Shown: positions 1-8,988, numbered from the stretch's first letter. The stretch: DNA of 20,216 nucleotides from an uncultured Clostridium sp. (GCA_900541315.1 UQJF01000043.1:1-20216); one strand, 5' to 3'. Numbers and translations: made by a program. Notes: generated from the letters alone by a model not told the origin.

Positions 1-105
1 AATCAGATTCGCAGACAAGTGAGTGGTATAGTTATTTCGAAAACGATGTACTAGTACATCGTCTCGTAAATAACTGTACTGATCGCGTAGGATGCGGATT
101 TGAAG
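1..105. mobile_element. Junction of two MITE-like element ends
   Basis: Bases 1-53 are the reverse complement of the left end of the element at 17191-17353 (about 5 differences in 53). Bases 52-103 match that element's right end (about 7 differences in 52). In the 17 kb copy these ends are the two outer termini of one unit, but here they abut at a shared TA (52-53), giving the palindrome GATGTACTAGTACATC at 45-60. The simplest reading is two head-to-tail insertions sharing one TA, the right one truncated before gyrB; the left one runs off the window. No ORF is present. MITE is an inference from terminal inverted repeats, TA ends and lack of coding capacity. Confidence 0.6.
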
Positions 106-124
106 AAGAGGCTTGCTCTTTCTT
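103..124 (-). terminator. Possible weak terminator of gyrB
   Basis: On the minus strand, 8 bases past the gyrB stop codon, AAGAAAGAG and CTCTTCTT can pair across a 5-base loop with one bulge. It lacks a proper T-tract (CTCTTCTTC follows the loop), so termination is doubtful. A second small stem (ATCTGG/CCAGAT, 126-145) surrounds the stop codon. gyrA may follow beyond the window edge, in which case this would only attenuate. Confidence 0.3.
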
Positions 125-131
125 GATCTGG

Positions 132-2048
<1,917 letters not shown>

Positions 2049-2125
2049 CTATATCTTCCTTTCTTTTTCAGTCAGCAGCCTTACGGTCTTTTACCGTTTT
2101 TCTGCAGCCTGTATATCTGTATAAT

Positions 2126-3211
2126 TTAATTTTGGCTTGTAACTTTTCCCTCTTCCACCTTGAATATCTTGTCAATGTGGAACCTGTGGTTCACAAAATC
2201 CTCCAGACCGGTACAGGTGATCATAGTCTGGATATCCTGTATGGCATCTAAAAGCTGGTTCTGACGGCTGCTGTCAAGTTCTGACAGTACATCATCCAGC
2301 AGAAGCACCGGAGCATCCCGGCTGATCTTTTTGACCAGCTCCAGCTCGGAAAGCTTTAAAGATAATGCAGCTGTCCTCTGCTGGCCCTGGGAACCAAACC
2401 TGCGAATATCAATGCCGTTCACTACAAAGCTGATATCATCCCTGTGGGGACCTGCCAGCGTAGTCTTCTGCTTCATATCCTGCGGCCGGCTCTTCCTTAC
2501 CGCCGCTTCCAGCTCATTTTCCTCTGTATCCGGGTCATAGATCACTTCTATATTTTCTTTGCCCCCGGAAAGCTTTGTATGCAATTCTTTGATAATGTCC
2601 CCCAGCTGATGGATAAAGTCTCTCCTGGCTTTTATCACTTCTTTTCCAAAACGCACCAGCTGTTCATCCCATACATCCAGTGTTGCCTCATATTCCGGAT
2701 GAAAAACAACTTCTTTTAAAAGTTTGTTCCGCTGGAGAAGGACTTTATTATACTGGACTAAAGAATGGACATACACTTTATCCAGCTGGCAAAGCTCCAT
2801 GTCAATAAAGCGTCTTCGCTCAGAAGGACCGTTTTTTATGATATTTAAGTCCTCCGGTGAGAAAAATACCACATTGACCAGTCCAAACAGCTGGCTTGCC
2901 TTCCGGATGGGGATACCGTCTACAGCAATCCCCTTGGTTTTATTTTTCTTTAAATGCATATCAATGCGGCAGGGGACCACACCCTTTTTTATCTGGAGCT
3001 TAATGTGGGATTCATCTTCTCCAAAACGGATCATATCCTTATCTTTCGCCCCCCTGTGTGACTTGGTAGTACAGCACACATAGACCGCTTCCAGGATATT
3101 TGTCTTTCCCTGTGCATTGTCGCCGTAGAGAATATTGGTTCCCTGACTCAATTCCATATGCAGTTCTTCATAATTGCGGTAATTCTTAAGTTCTATGGAT
3201 TCAATAGTCAT
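2126..3211 (-). CDS. recF: DNA replication and repair protein RecF
   Basis: SMC-like ATPase that helps load RecA at single-strand gaps with RecO and RecR. At 361 residues it is standard length. The Walker A is GDNAQGKTN at residues 30-38, after the typical N-terminus with ELKNYRNYEE. The ABC-type signature is FGSQGQQRTAALSLKLSE, and the Walker B is PVLLLDDVLSELD with a D-loop serine. Translation starts 26 bases after the yaaA stop. The ribosome binding site is weak (AAAGAGAA), suggesting expression coupled to yaaA. All expected ATPase motifs are intact. Confidence 0.97.
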   Translation of the reverse strand: MTIESIELKNYRNYEELHMELSQGTNILYGDNAQGKTNILEAVYVCCTTKSHRGAKDKDMIRFGEDESHIKLQIKKGVVPCRIDMHLKKNKTKGIAVDGIPIRKASQLFGLVNVVFFSPEDLNIIKNGPSERRRFIDMELCQLDKVYVHSLVQYNKVLLQRNKLLKEVVFHPEYEATLDVWDEQLVRFGKEVIKARRDFIHQLGDIIKELHTKLSGGKENIEVIYDPDTEENELEAAVRKSRPQDMKQKTTLAGPHRDDISFVVNGIDIRRFGSQGQQRTAALSLKLSELELVKKISRDAPVLLLDDVLSELDSSRQNQLLDAIQDIQTMITCTGLEDFVNHRFHIDKIFKVEEGKVTSQN

Positions 3212-3237
3212 AGAAATTCTCTTTCAACAGTTAAAAT

Positions 3238-3447
3238 TTATTTGATGATCTTAATAGTCTGGCCTTCATAGGTGACAACATCTCCGTCTACCAGCTTCTT
3301 TCCTCTCTGGAAAGCCTGATCTCCATTTACATATACAAGACCATCTTCAATGGCATATTTTGCGTCCACACCAGACTCAACAAAACCGGCCGCCTTTAAA
3401 GCCTGCCCCAGTTTGATATATTCATCCCTTAACTTAATGGTTTCCAT
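3238..3447 (-). CDS. yaaA: S4-domain RNA-binding protein YaaA (RlbA)
   Basis: Small 69-residue protein made of one S4 RNA-binding fold: an N-terminal helix (LGQALKAAGFVESGVDAK), then DGLVYVNGDQAFQRGKKLVDGDVV, the usual S4 turn with a basic patch. In Firmicutes this gene lies between dnaN and recF, as here. The exact role is unsettled; family members have been linked to ribosome assembly. An AAAGGGAG ribosome site lies about 13 bases before the ATG. The 70-base gap to dnaN contains two small dyads (GTCCG/CGGAC at 3471-3487 and GTATAAT/ATTATAC at 3505-3523, the latter over the dnaN stop), neither a convincing terminator. Confidence 0.93.
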   Translation of the reverse strand: METIKLRDEYIKLGQALKAAGFVESGVDAKYAIEDGLVYVNGDQAFQRGKKLVDGDVVTYEGQTIKIIK

Positions 3448-3517
3448 AATATTTTCTGTACTCCCTTTCCGTCCGTGCTATGCGGACATATATAAATTTA
3501 TGGTGTATAATTATGCA

Positions 3518-4636
3518 TTATACTGAAGCTGCATTAAAGTTTACCGGAAGGATCAGGTAGATGTAGTTAGCCTCCTCATCCTTGATAAAGCATGGTGACT
3601 TTGGATTCATCATATAAATATTGATCTCTTCATCATCGATCACACGGAGGGCATCGATCAAAAACTTAGGATTAAAACCGATCATAATGTCCTTTCCGGT
3701 CTTGTGGATCATAAGTTCCGCATTCATGGAACCAAAACTTGAATTTAACTTTAATTCCATAGAATTATCGCCAACATTTAAGATCAGCGGTTTTTTGTCA
3801 TTTTCACGGATCAGGATAGTTGCGCGCTCAATACAGTCTAAAAATTCTTTTTTATTAATGGTTACTTTTGTTTCATAGTCACTGGAAAGCATCTGGTTGA
3901 TACGGAAATATTCTCCTTCGATCAGGCGTGAAACAACGATAGTCTGGTCAAATTCAAATAAAATATGGTTTGTGCTGAAGTAGATCAGCACCTCTTTTTC
4001 ATTGTCTCCACCTAAGATCTTGCTGATTTCGCTTAATGTTTTTCCAGGAACGATCACTTTTGTATTTTCATAATGATCTTTTAAGGTAACATTGCGGATG
4101 GAAATACGGTGGCCATCCAGAGATACCACTTTTAACTGGTTTTCATTGACTTCAAATAATTCACCGGCCATCATTTTGTTGCTGTCATTTGGTGAAATGG
4201 AGAAGATCGTCTGCTGGATCACTTCTTTTAAAGTGAACTGAGACAGGCTGATATACTTATTTTTTTCAATATAAGGAATATAGGAAAATTCATCTCCGTC
4301 ACGGCCCTGGATATTGAATACAGAATTTTCACAGCTGATAGTTGTATTGAATTTATCATCAGATTCAATAGTAACTACTGCGTTCTGGCTGGATACCCGT
4401 CTGGTGATCTCGGAAAAAAGCTTTGCATCCAGAGCGATCTTTCCGTGTTCAAGGATCTCACCATTTACAGTTGTTTCAATTCCAAGCTCCATATCATTTC
4501 CAGTCAGTTTGATCTCACCAGAAGAAGCATCGATGAGAATACATTCTAAAATAGACATGGTTGTTTTAGAAGGAACGGCCTTCATAACAATACTGATGCC
4601 GTTAACAATATCATCTTTCTGAAATCTGAGCTTCAT
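3518..4636 (-). CDS. dnaN: DNA polymerase III beta sliding clamp
   Basis: The ring-shaped clamp that tethers the polymerase to DNA. Its 372 residues match the family. The N-terminus MKLRFQKDDIVNGISIVMKAV, the middle stretch ISPNDSNKMM followed by KVVSLDGHRIS, and the C-terminus YIYLILPVN are typical of the three clamp domains; the last covers the hydrophobic pocket that binds clamp-binding peptides. AAAGGAAG lies about 12 bases before the ATG. A DnaA-box-like TGTTGATAA (4640-4648) sits between this site and the start codon. The 280-base spacer separating it from dnaA carries part of the origin, so it may have its own promoter there in addition to readthrough from dnaA. Confidence 0.98.
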   Translation of the reverse strand: MKLRFQKDDIVNGISIVMKAVPSKTTMSILECILIDASSGEIKLTGNDMELGIETTVNGEILEHGKIALDAKLFSEITRRVSSQNAVVTIESDDKFNTTISCENSVFNIQGRDGDEFSYIPYIEKNKYISLSQFTLKEVIQQTIFSISPNDSNKMMAGELFEVNENQLKVVSLDGHRISIRNVTLKDHYENTKVIVPGKTLSEISKILGGDNEKEVLIYFSTNHILFEFDQTIVVSRLIEGEYFRINQMLSSDYETKVTINKKEFLDCIERATILIRENDKKPLILNVGDNSMELKLNSSFGSMNAELMIHKTGKDIMIGFNPKFLIDALRVIDDEEINIYMMNPKSPCFIKDEEANYIYLILPVNFNAASV

Positions 4637-4639
4637 GAT

Positions 4640-4648
4640 TGTTGATAA
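4640..4648 (+). promoter_or_regulatory. DnaA-box-like site at dnaN start
   Basis: TGTTGATAA differs from the perfect box TGTGGATAA at one base. It lies exactly between the dnaN Shine-Dalgarno sequence (minus strand, about 4649-4658) and the ATG. Binding by DnaA here is unproven. Confidence 0.35.
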
Positions 4649-4685
4649 CTTCCTTTCTGAGTTGTTTGCGTATGAGTGCCCTCTA

Positions 4686-4730
4686 ATAGGGTATATAAAG
4701 AATTATTTTTCGTAGAAACCGTAGTAGAGG
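4686..4730 (+). other. Candidate DNA unwinding element with DnaA-trio-like bases
   Basis: An AT-rich run (4691-4710) is followed on the plus strand by TAGAAACCG and TAGTAG (4722-4727). Then come a short GC-rich AGGC and a box-like TGTGGGTTT (4732-4740). In Bacillus subtilis the DnaA-trio element (TAG/TAA triplets) sits between DnaA boxes and the unwinding AT tract in the dnaA-dnaN spacer, in the same order and orientation. The match is by pattern only; the trios are few and one (CCG) breaks the series. Confidence 0.45.
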
Positions 4731-4731
4731 C

Positions 4732-4803
4732 TGTGGGTTTGTGCAAAAGTGGAAAAACCCCTGAAAAACAGTGGAAAACCGGTGTGGAAAGCGTTGTGGA
4801 AAT
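4732..4803 (+). repeat. Array of degenerate DnaA-box-like nonamers
   Basis: Five nonamers point the same way: TGTGGGTTT (4732), AGTGGAAAA (4748), AGTGGAAAA (4770), TGTGGAAAG (4783) and TGTGGAAAT (4795). Each shares a GTGG core with TGTGGATAA but has two or three mismatches. Such an array could hold a cooperative DnaA filament running from the strong boxes at 4834-4903 toward the AT-rich element at 4690. Confidence 0.45.
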
Positions 4804-4833
4804 CATTCACATTTTTTCGGAATAGCTTCAAAG

Positions 4834-4903
4834 TTATCCACAGGTTAAATTTTGAAAAATTTTTGCGAAAAACGACTTCCGGTCTGTCCACAGTTAATCC
4901 ACA
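4834..4903 (-). promoter_or_regulatory. oriC: DnaA-box cluster in the dnaA-dnaN spacer (oriC, downstream part)
   Basis: A perfect box, TTATCCACA at 4834-4842, is followed by TAATCCACA at 4895-4903 (one mismatch) and CTGTCCACA at 4884-4892 (two mismatches). All have the same orientation, starting just beyond the dnaA stop codon. With the cluster at 6380-6627 this makes a bipartite origin around dnaA, as known in Bacillus. Replication initiation here is inferred from gene order, box density and the divergence of the two main gene blocks. Confidence 0.8.
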
Positions 4904-4916
4904 GTATTTTCACAGG

Positions 4917-6287
4917 TTATTGTGGATTGATCTTTTTCTTTAAGATCTCAATGGTATTTTTAAGATTGTCATCTTTGTTCATATCTGCAGCGATCTTTTC
5001 AGAGCCATGGATGATGGTAGTATGGTCCCTTCCGCCTAAGATACGGCCTATAGACTGCAGAGGAGTTTCCGTCATATTCCGGCATAGGTACATAACGATC
5101 TGTCTTGGATAAACGATCTCTTTTGTACGCTTCTGAGATGAAATATCAAGAGGCGTAATGCCAAAATGGTCGGAAACTACCTGGATGATCAGGTTTGGTG
5201 TTACTTCCCGCTGGGCATTTGGGGAAATAATATCTTTTAAGGCTTCTTCCGCCAGACCTAAGGTAATATCACATTTGTTTAAGCGGGAGAGAGCGACAAT
5301 CTTTGTGAGGGCACCTTCCAGCTCACGGATATTGGATTTAATATTGGTGGCAATATATTTAATTACTTCATTGTCAATATTATAGCCTTCCATTTCTTCT
5401 TTTTTGCGCAGAATAGCCATACGGGTCTCATAGTCCGGAGACTGGATATCTACAGTAAGACCCCATTCAAAACGGGAGCGCAGACGTTCTTCCAGGGTTT
5501 CAATTTCTTTTGGTGGTTTATCGGAAGATATGATAATCTGCTTTTTTGATTCATATAATGTATTAAAGGTATGGAAAAATTCCTCCTGGGTACTTTCTTT
5601 TCCTATAATAAATTGGATATCATCAATAAGAAGAACATCATTATTGCGGTATTTTTCCCTGAATTCCGTGGTTGTAATGTTGTTCTTGTTACGGATCGCA
5701 TCGATCAGTTCATTGGTGAAAGTCTCGGAACTGACATAGAGGATCTTTGCTCGTGGGTTATTTTTTAAAATAAAATGAGCGATCGCGTGCATCAGATGGG
5801 TCTTTCCAAGACCAACGCCTCCGTATATAAAAAGCGGGTTGTAGATCTCGCCGGGAGATTCCGCAACTGCAAGTGCAGCTGCATGGGCTAAGTTGTTGTT
5901 GGAACCTACAACGAAGGTATCAAAGGTATATTTTGGGTTTAAGTTGGCACTTTGGATCACATCTGGGCTTACAACTGCTTTATTTTTCTGGATAAGGGAA
6001 GGAGCCTGCGCCTGCTTTTCTTCCTCAATCTGATCTTTTACTTTAAAATCCACATTACAGTCCTGGTCTAAGAATTCTGAAATGGTAACTTGCAGTAAAA
6101 GGCCGTATTTCTTTTTTACATAGGCTAAAAATGTCTGTTCCGGAACGATGATGGTAACGGTATTTCCCTTGAATTCATAAGGAGTTAAAGGCTGGAGCCA
6201 TGTCCGGTAGGAAACATCGGATACTTCATGTTCTTCTTTTAAAATCAGTAGGATTTTTTCCCAGTTTTCTTTAATTTTATCTATCAT
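4917..6287 (-). CDS. dnaA: Chromosomal replication initiator DnaA
   Basis: AAA+ initiator that binds DnaA boxes and opens the origin. I place the start at 6287 (MIDKIKENWEKIL, 456 residues) because AGGAGA stands 7 bases upstream of this ATG on the minus strand. An in-frame ATG 16 codons further upstream has no ribosome site and overlaps the promoter. Domain I covers roughly 1-85 (SYRTWLQPL); a linker follows. The AAA+ domain has Walker A GGVGLGKTH at about 156-163 and Walker B VLLIDDIQF at about 218-226. The C-terminal box-recognition helix is GGRDHTTIIHG at 418-428. It ends next to a cluster of boxes and begins below another, consistent with autoregulation. Confidence 0.98.
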   Translation of the reverse strand: MIDKIKENWEKILLILKEEHEVSDVSYRTWLQPLTPYEFKGNTVTIIVPEQTFLAYVKKKYGLLLQVTISEFLDQDCNVDFKVKDQIEEEKQAQAPSLIQKNKAVVSPDVIQSANLNPKYTFDTFVVGSNNNLAHAAALAVAESPGEIYNPLFIYGGVGLGKTHLMHAIAHFILKNNPRAKILYVSSETFTNELIDAIRNKNNITTTEFREKYRNNDVLLIDDIQFIIGKESTQEEFFHTFNTLYESKKQIIISSDKPPKEIETLEERLRSRFEWGLTVDIQSPDYETRMAILRKKEEMEGYNIDNEVIKYIATNIKSNIRELEGALTKIVALSRLNKCDITLGLAEEALKDIISPNAQREVTPNLIIQVVSDHFGITPLDISSQKRTKEIVYPRQIVMYLCRNMTETPLQSIGRILGGRDHTTIIHGSEKIAADMNKDDNLKNTIEILKKKINPQ

Positions 6288-6333
6288 TTTCTGTCTCCTG
6301 AAACTGTAGTGCAGAATTGCCCAATCTAAGTAC

Positions 6334-6362
6334 ATTGTATACTAAAGCCGTTTTTTTTTCAA
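6334..6362 (-). promoter_or_regulatory. dnaA promoter
   Basis: On the minus strand TTGAAA (6357-6362) and TACAAT (6334-6339) are separated by exactly 17 bases, a good sigma-A-type promoter. Transcription would start near 6327, giving a leader of about 40 bases. A perfect DnaA box (6380-6388) lies 17 bases upstream of the -35 element, so DnaA could repress or tune its own gene. Confidence 0.75.
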
Positions 6363-6379
6363 TCAAAAGTGTAAAATAT

Positions 6380-6627
6380 TGTGGATAACTTTGGTGGAAA
6401 GCTGTGGATGAAAGTGAAAAAGATAAAAAACGGAAAGGTTTTCCACAAATGGTGGATAAGAAAAAAGGGGAGTTGTTCACATTGGAAAAATAAAGGGAAA
6501 ATAGGGATGTGGACTGTGTGAGTGTGGAAGAAGAAAGGGTTTTCCATAACTTATCCACAACTTATCAACAAATTGTGGATAATGTGGGTAAAGATATACA
6601 CGGTACACACAGGGACTTCTATCCACA
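6380..6627. promoter_or_regulatory. oriC: DnaA-box cluster upstream of dnaA (oriC, upstream part)
   Basis: Three perfect boxes are seen: TGTGGATAA at 6380-6388, TTATCCACA at 6551-6559 and TGTGGATAA at 6574-6582. Six one-mismatch boxes accompany them: 6403-6411 (TGTGGATGA), 6439-6447 (TTTTCCACA), 6451-6459 (GGTGGATAA), 6562-6570 (TTATCAACA), 6583-6591 (TGTGGGTAA) and 6619-6627 (CTATCCACA). Four of them, at 6551-6591, are packed within 41 bases. The cluster fills most of the 478-base spacer between dnaA and rpmH, which holds no gene. Confidence 0.88.
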
Positions 6628-6657
6628 ATTTTTTCCCGGTTTTCCTCAAAAAATCCC

Positions 6658-6686
6658 TTGACTAAGGCCGATTTTTTCTATATAAT
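6658..6686 (+). promoter_or_regulatory. rpmH promoter
   Basis: TTGACT (6658-6663) and a perfect TATAAT (6681-6686) with a 17-base spacer form a near-consensus sigma-A promoter. The expected start near 6693 leaves a leader of about 70 bases before rpmH. The last DnaA box (6619-6627) lies 30 bases upstream of the -35 element. Confidence 0.88.
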
Positions 6687-6765
6687 CGAGAAGATGTTTA
6701 ATTATACTAGTCTAAATGTGTGTTACCACATTACCAGATAATATTTGATAGGAGGTGCCCGGAAT

Positions 6766-6900
6766 ATGAAGATGACATTTCAGCCTAAGAAAAGACAGAG
6801 AGCAAAAGTTCATGGCTTCAGAGCTAGAATGAAGACAGCTGGCGGTAGAAAAGTTATTGCTGCAAGAAGAGCAAAAGGTAGAGCTAAATTAACCGCTTAA
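6766..6900 (+). CDS. rpmH: 50S ribosomal protein L34
   Basis: This 44-residue, strongly basic protein of the large ribosomal subunit begins [18 protein letters not shown] and ends with [11 protein letters not shown], which matches L34 end to end. GGAGGT (6751-6756) stands 9 bases before the ATG. It is the first rightward gene from the origin, driven by a near-consensus promoter and followed 19 bases later by an intrinsic terminator. Abundant L34 synthesis with limited readthrough into rnpA would follow from this. Confidence 0.98.
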   Translation: MKMTFQPKKRQRAKVHGFRARMKTAGGRKVIAARRAKGRAKLTA

Positions 6901-6918
6901 GAACATTGAGAACAGTAA

Positions 6919-6949
6919 GGCCACATTTTCAGGATGTGGCCTTTTTGTT
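6919..6949 (+). terminator. Intrinsic terminator after rpmH
   Basis: GGCCACAT (6919-6926) pairs with ATGTGGCC (6934-6941) across a 7-base loop and is followed by TTTTTGTTT. It probably sets the rpmH to rnpA ratio by partial readthrough, as no clear promoter is seen before rnpA. Confidence 0.88.
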
Positions 6950-6974
6950 TATGTGCAATCGTTCAGGGACGGGT

Positions 6975-6991
6975 AAAATGCCCGGCATTTT
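6975..6991. promoter_or_regulatory. Perfect 17-bp dyad before rnpA
   Basis: AAAATGCC, one C, then GGCATTTT form a perfect inverted repeat in the 141-base spacer between rpmH and rnpA. The loop is too small for a strong RNA hairpin at full length, so a protein site is possible, but no known operator comes to mind. Confidence 0.35.
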
Positions 6992-7041
6992 GGAGAAGAT
7001 CTGACGGTTGCTTATGAAACGAAAAGGAGTTTCTATTCTAT

Positions 7042-7386
7042 ATGAAACGATTTCCTTCCATTAAGAAAAACAGTGACTTTCAGAATATATACAGAAATGG
7101 AAAGTCCTACGCAAATCGTCTTCTTGTTATGTATGTAATGAGAAACGGGGAAGAATCAAACCAGCTTGGCATATCGGTCAGCAAAAAAGTAGGCAACAGT
7201 GTGGTACGCCATCATATTGCCAGACTGATGCGGGAGATATTCCGGCTGAACAATGAAAAAATTGAGACTGGGTTAAACATCATCGTTGTGGCGAGAACTG
7301 CCGCAGCAGCATCAGATTACAAACATTTGGAAGGTGCTTATATGCATCTGTGCGGACTGCATCATATTTTAAAAGAATCGAAGTGA
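7042..7386 (+). CDS. rnpA: Ribonuclease P protein component
   Basis: Protein cofactor of RNase P, which matures the 5' end of tRNAs. At 114 residues it has the usual length. It begins [20 protein letters not shown] and has the central [13 protein letters not shown] stretch. The signature RNR-type motif, commonly RNRxKR, reads R56-H-H-I-A-R61, so the second arginine and the lysine are replaced while the flanking arginines remain. AAGGAG lies 13 bases before the ATG, rather far. The stop codon is 8 bases from the yidD start, so the two are probably coupled. Confidence 0.95.
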   Translation: MKRFPSIKKNSDFQNIYRNGKSYANRLLVMYVMRNGEESNQLGISVSKKVGNSVVRHHIARLMREIFRLNNEKIETGLNIIVVARTAAAASDYKHLEGAYMHLCGLHHILKESK

Positions 7387-7394
7387 AGTTGAAA

Positions 7395-7616
7395 ATGAAG
7401 ATCATAAAAAAGACGATGATCCTGATGATAAGAGGATACCAGAAATATCTTTCTCCTCTTAAAAGATACACTCACTGTATTTACACACCTACGTGTTCTC
7501 AATACGCCATTGAAGCACTGGAAAAGTACGGTGTGTTTAAAGGTACATGGTTGGCCTGCAAAAGGATCCTTCGTTGTCATCCCTTTGCAGAAGGCGGTTA
7601 TGATCCAGTTCCGTAG
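7395..7616 (+). CDS. yidD: Membrane protein insertion efficiency factor YidD
   Basis: Small 73-residue protein thought to help YidC insert membrane proteins, held at the membrane by an amphipathic N-terminus. I start it at the ATG at 7395 ([21 protein letters not shown]), because the longer in-frame opening would run 45 bases into rnpA. Family motifs are complete: [13 protein letters not shown] in the middle with its cysteines, KRILRCHPF, and the C-terminal GGYDPVP. The ribosome binding site is poor, which fits translational coupling to rnpA. It is followed 41 bases later by yidC. Confidence 0.94.
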   Translation: MKIIKKTMILMIRGYQKYLSPLKRYTHCIYTPTCSQYAIEALEKYGVFKGTWLACKRILRCHPFAEGGYDPVP

Positions 7617-7657
7617 AAAAAACGAGCACAGCAGGTGCTCCATAAGGAGGTAGCGTT

Positions 7658-8974
7658 TTGAACAGTTTAGCTGGCGCAGTTGTTTTGACGAAAACAGGCG
7701 GTATTCTGGGGCCAATCGCCGGAATCTTAGGCTGGATCATGGATCTTTTGTTCCGTTTTACCAGTACCTTCGGCATTGAGAATATCGGTCTGTGCATTAT
7801 CCTGTTTACACTGGTTACAAAGATACTGATGATGCCGCTGACTATTAAGCAGCAGAAATCATCTAAACTTATGGCTGTTATGCAGCCGGAGATCAATGCG
7901 ATCCAGAAAAAGTACAAGGGCAAAGAAAATGACCAGAAATCTGCTATGATGATGCAGGCAGAGATGAAAGCGGTTTACGAAAAGTATGGTACATCTATGA
8001 CAGGCGGATGTCTGCCACTGGCTATCCAGATGCCGATCATTTTCGCTTTGTACCGTGTTATCTATAATATCCCGGCTTATGTACAGTCTGTAAGAGGATA
8101 TTATGAAACTGTTATCAGTCAGCTGCCGGCTGGTTATCAGACACAGGATGTGTTTACACAGCTTGCACAGGCATGCAGAATGACTGGCGACAAATTTGAT
8201 TTTACTAACGTAAATACAGTTATCGATCTATTATATAAATTCACTGCACAACAGTGGCAGACCTTTATCGGTGCGTTCCCTGCAGCAGGTGAAGCTGCCG
8301 TAGAAGGTGGTGTGAACGCAGTACAGGCCATTGAGAAGATGCAGAACTTCTTTGGACTGAACATTGCATATACACCATGGCAGGTGATTACGAATTTCTT
8401 CAGCGGCGGTACAGGAACCATCACAATGGTGATCGCGGCTATTGCAATTCCTGTTTTAGCAGGTGCCAGCCAGTGGTACAGCACTAAGCTGATGACTGCA
8501 AACCAGCCAAAGCAGGTGGAAGAAAATCCAACTTCTGATATGATGAAGTCCATGAACGTGACCATGCCGTTAATGTCTGTATTCTTCTGCTTTACCTTTG
8601 CTTCCGGTATTGGTATCTACTGGGTAGCACAGAGTGTGTTTACCGTTATCCAGCAGATGGTCATTAATTCTTACTTAAATAAAGTAGATATGGACGAGCT
8701 GGTACAGAAAAATGTAGAAAAGACTAACAAGAAGCGTGCGAAAAAAGGACTTCCGCCAACAAAGGTTGGAAACGTGGATGACATGCTGAAAAAGTATGAA
8801 GAAAAGGAATCCCGTGAAGAAAGCGCACGTATGGCTAAGATCGCAAAGAGCAAGGCCCAGGTGGAAGAGTCCAATAAGTATTATAACCAGGACGCAAAAC
8901 CAGGAAGTCTGGCTTCCAAGGCCGGTATGGTAGCGAAGTATAATGAACGCCAGGAGAAGGGCAATAAAAAATAG
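7658..8974 (+). CDS. yidC: Membrane protein insertase YidC/Oxa1 (SpoIIIJ type)
   Basis: Inserts and folds membrane proteins alone or with Sec. The start is a TTG, chosen because AAGGAGG (7644-7650) lies 7 bases upstream. Hydrophobic segments are seen at about 14-34, 42-66, 115-138, 250-270 and 297-328. The segment with TKILMMPLTIKQQKS is the conserved first core helix; the groove residue normally arginine is lysine (K55). At 438 residues it is longer than Bacillus SpoIIIJ. The extra length is a soluble insert between residues about 145 and 240 and a basic C-terminal tail (NKKRAKKGLPP) suited to ribosome contact. No lipobox cysteine is seen near the N-terminus. Its stop codon overlaps the jag ribosome binding site. 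Confidence 0.95.
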   Translation: MNSLAGAVVLTKTGGILGPIAGILGWIMDLLFRFTSTFGIENIGLCIILFTLVTKILMMPLTIKQQKSSKLMAVMQPEINAIQKKYKGKENDQKSAMMMQAEMKAVYEKYGTSMTGGCLPLAIQMPIIFALYRVIYNIPAYVQSVRGYYETVISQLPAGYQTQDVFTQLAQACRMTGDKFDFTNVNTVIDLLYKFTAQQWQTFIGAFPAAGEAAVEGGVNAVQAIEKMQNFFGLNIAYTPWQVITNFFSGGTGTITMVIAAIAIPVLAGASQWYSTKLMTANQPKQVEENPTSDMMKSMNVTMPLMSVFFCFTFASGIGIYWVAQSVFTVIQQMVINSYLNKVDMDELVQKNVEKTNKKRAKKGLPPTKVGNVDDMLKKYEEKESREESARMAKIAKSKAQVEESNKYYNQDAKPGSLASKAGMVAKYNERQEKGNKK

Positions 8975-8988
8975 GAGGTTTGTTTCGT

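Noticed and set aside
4703..4943. Short open frames in the dnaA-dnaN spacer on both strands
   Set aside because: They overlap DnaA boxes and the unwinding element and have no start signals.
6288..6335. Upstream in-frame ATG for dnaA (16 residues longer)
   Set aside because: It has no ribosome binding site and overlaps the -10 element of the promoter; the ATG at 6287 has AGGAGA at good spacing.
6277..6558. Open reading frames of 60-93 codons on the minus strand in the origin spacer
   Set aside because: Their codons are translated DnaA boxes and AT-rich DNA; no ribosome site and no recognisable protein pattern.
8980..8988. TTG start for jag three codons upstream of 8989
   Set aside because: Only one base separates it from the AGGAGG site; the ATG at 8989 has a workable spacing.
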